7,022 nt of DNA from an uncultured Opitutia bacterium (GTDB taxonomy: Bacteria; Verrucomicrobiota; Verrucomicrobiia; Opitutales; JABJCN01), in assembly GCA_913046175.1 (NCBI GenBank), contig CAJWSN010000069.1, positions 1-7,022 of the forward strand, written 5' to 3'. This document shows positions 6,178 through 7,022 of the stretch, piece after piece. The notes beneath the pieces are model-generated. The model searched no databases. It had not been told where the DNA came from and was given only the letters and a program-made list of their open reading frames with translations. The position numbers were made by a program, and so were the translations under genes. Numbering within the stretch: position 1 is the stretch's first letter; each line of letters opens with the position of its first letter.

Positions 6178-7022
6178 ATGAAAACCTCAGTCTTTCCAGA
6201 GGACATGCATACCAGCAGGCACAATCCATTGCCCCCACTGTCCCGTCGGGAATTTCTCGCCCGGTCTGGAATGGGAATCGGGTCGCTGGCGCTTGCCGGC
6301 ATGTTGCAGGCGAACAATCCAATGGCAGCCGGCAAACCGCATTTCACGGGCAAGGCGAAGCGCGTCATTCACATCTTCTGCAATGGTGGTCCCTCCCAGG
6401 TGGACACCTTTGATCCCAAGCCTTCTCTGGACAAATGGCACGGCAAGATGTTGCCGATAAAGAACCTGGCCACAGAGCGCAAGACCGGTGCGGCCTTCCG
6501 ATCACCATTCAAGTTTCAACGGTATGGGGAGAGCGGGATTCCTATTAGTGACATGTTTCCCAAGGTGGCCAAGTGCGTGGATGACCTTTGCATAATTCGA
6601 TCGATGCATGCAGACGTACCCAACCATGAGCCATCCCTTATGTTGATGAACTGTGGGGATGGACGTCTCATACGGCCAAGCATGGGTTCGTGGGTGACCT
6701 ATGGCCTGGGTACGGAAAACCAGAACCTTCCCGGTTTCATCGCAATGTGCCCGGGTGGGTATCCAATCAAGGAATCCCAAAACTGGAGTTCTGCTTTCCT
6801 TCCCGGCGTTTACCAGGGCACCTATATCGACTCTGCAAACACAAAAGACCTTTCCAGGCTCATTGCCAACATCCGCAACCAGCAACTTGATCTTGGCTCG
6901 CAACGGCGGCAACTGAATCTACTGCAGGCGCTGAATCGCATTCATCGCAAAGGGCGTGCTGCTGATTCCCGCCTGGATGCGCGTGGCTACCTCCTTTCGA
7001 ACCAGGTGGAGGTAGTTTTCGC
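6178..7022 (+). CDS. DUF1501 protein with Tat signal (3' truncated by window edge)
   Basis: The frame is open from ATG 6178 to the end of the window: 281 full codons, against about 430-490 residues usual for the family. A twin-arginine signal is clear: SRREFL at 22-27, then a Gly/Ala/Leu core to about residue 51. DUF1501 signatures follow: CNGGPSQVDTFDPKP from 68, RSMHAD at 141-146 with NHEPS, and RPSMGSWVTYGLG at 166-178. The family is related to the alkaline phosphatase/sulfatase superfamily, and Tat export suggests folding, perhaps with metal, before secretion; catalysis is not proven. The ATG directly abuts the TGA of the DUF1553 gene and has no Shine-Dalgarno, pointing to translational coupling. 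ATG 6205 (Met10) is an alternative start, but AGAGG at 6198-6202 is only two bases from it. PSD1 and DUF1501 genes are habitual neighbours in Planctomycetota and Verrucomicrobiota and probably act together. Confidence 0.95.
   Translation, partial: MKTSVFPEDMHTSRHNPLPPLSRREFLARSGMGIGSLALAGMLQANNPMAAGKPHFTGKAKRVIHIFCNGGPSQVDTFDPKPSLDKWHGKMLPIKNLATERKTGAAFRSPFKFQRYGESGIPISDMFPKVAKCVDDLCIIRSMHADVPNHEPSLMLMNCGDGRLIRPSMGSWVTYGLGTENQNLPGFIAMCPGGYPIKESQNWSSAFLPGVYQGTYIDSANTKDLSRLIANIRNQQLDLGSQRRQLNLLQALNRIHRKGRAADSRLDARGYLLSNQVEVVF

Noticed and set aside
6502..6912. 136-codon minus-strand open frame opposite the DUF1501 gene
   Set aside because: The plus strand encodes clear DUF1501 signatures throughout this span; the reverse frame has no supporting features.

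Overview
The window looks like a chromosomal segment of a PVC-superphylum bacterium, most likely Verrucomicrobiota, with Planctomycetota as the alternative. The main reason is the co-occurrence of three families typical of that group: a planctomycete-type cytochrome c (PSCyt1) protein with leucine-rich repeats, a DUF1549/DUF1553 (PSCyt2/PSD1) protein, and a Tat-exported DUF1501 protein. The assignment comes from recognising motifs by eye; no database search was run. All supported genes lie on the + strand.

Layout, left to right. (1) Positions 1-891 are the 3' part of a purple-acid-phosphatase-like metallophosphoesterase whose start lies off the window. (2) Positions 969-2183 encode a secreted protein with an N-terminal PSCyt1 cytochrome c domain, four LRRs and a C-terminal cysteine-rich YHS-like metal-binding domain. 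(3) Positions 2184-2473 are a 290-base intergenic stretch holding small hairpins and a very strong intrinsic terminator at 2343-2379, about 160 bases after the previous stop codon. (4) Positions 2474-3544 encode a GT-B glycosyltransferase-like protein that resembles the N-terminal half of plant L-arabinokinase. (5) Positions 3545-3828 are a second, 284-base gap with a candidate promoter and a perfect small palindrome. (6) Positions 3829-6177 encode a DUF1549-DUF1553 protein with a Sec-type signal peptide and one CxxCH motif but no N-terminal PSCyt1 domain. (7) Positions 6178-7022 are the 5' part of a DUF1501 protein with a twin-arginine signal; its ATG directly abuts the stop codon of the DUF1553 gene.

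How the genes fit together. The last two genes form the classic PSD1-DUF1501 pair, almost certainly co-transcribed and both exported, one by Sec and one by Tat. The metallophosphoesterase and the cytochrome/LRR/YHS protein may form a separate exported unit that ends at the terminator. The glycosyltransferase-like protein has no signal peptide and is the only protein that looks cytoplasmic. The biochemical role of PSCyt1/PSD1/DUF1501 proteins is not settled, so any pathway linking these genes is inference. I see no tRNA, rRNA, CRISPR, insertion sequence, phage or toxin-antitoxin signature. The most unusual items are the three-domain cytochrome-LRR-YHS architecture, the stand-alone arabinokinase-like glycosyltransferase, and the terminated non-coding stretch at about 2184-2379.
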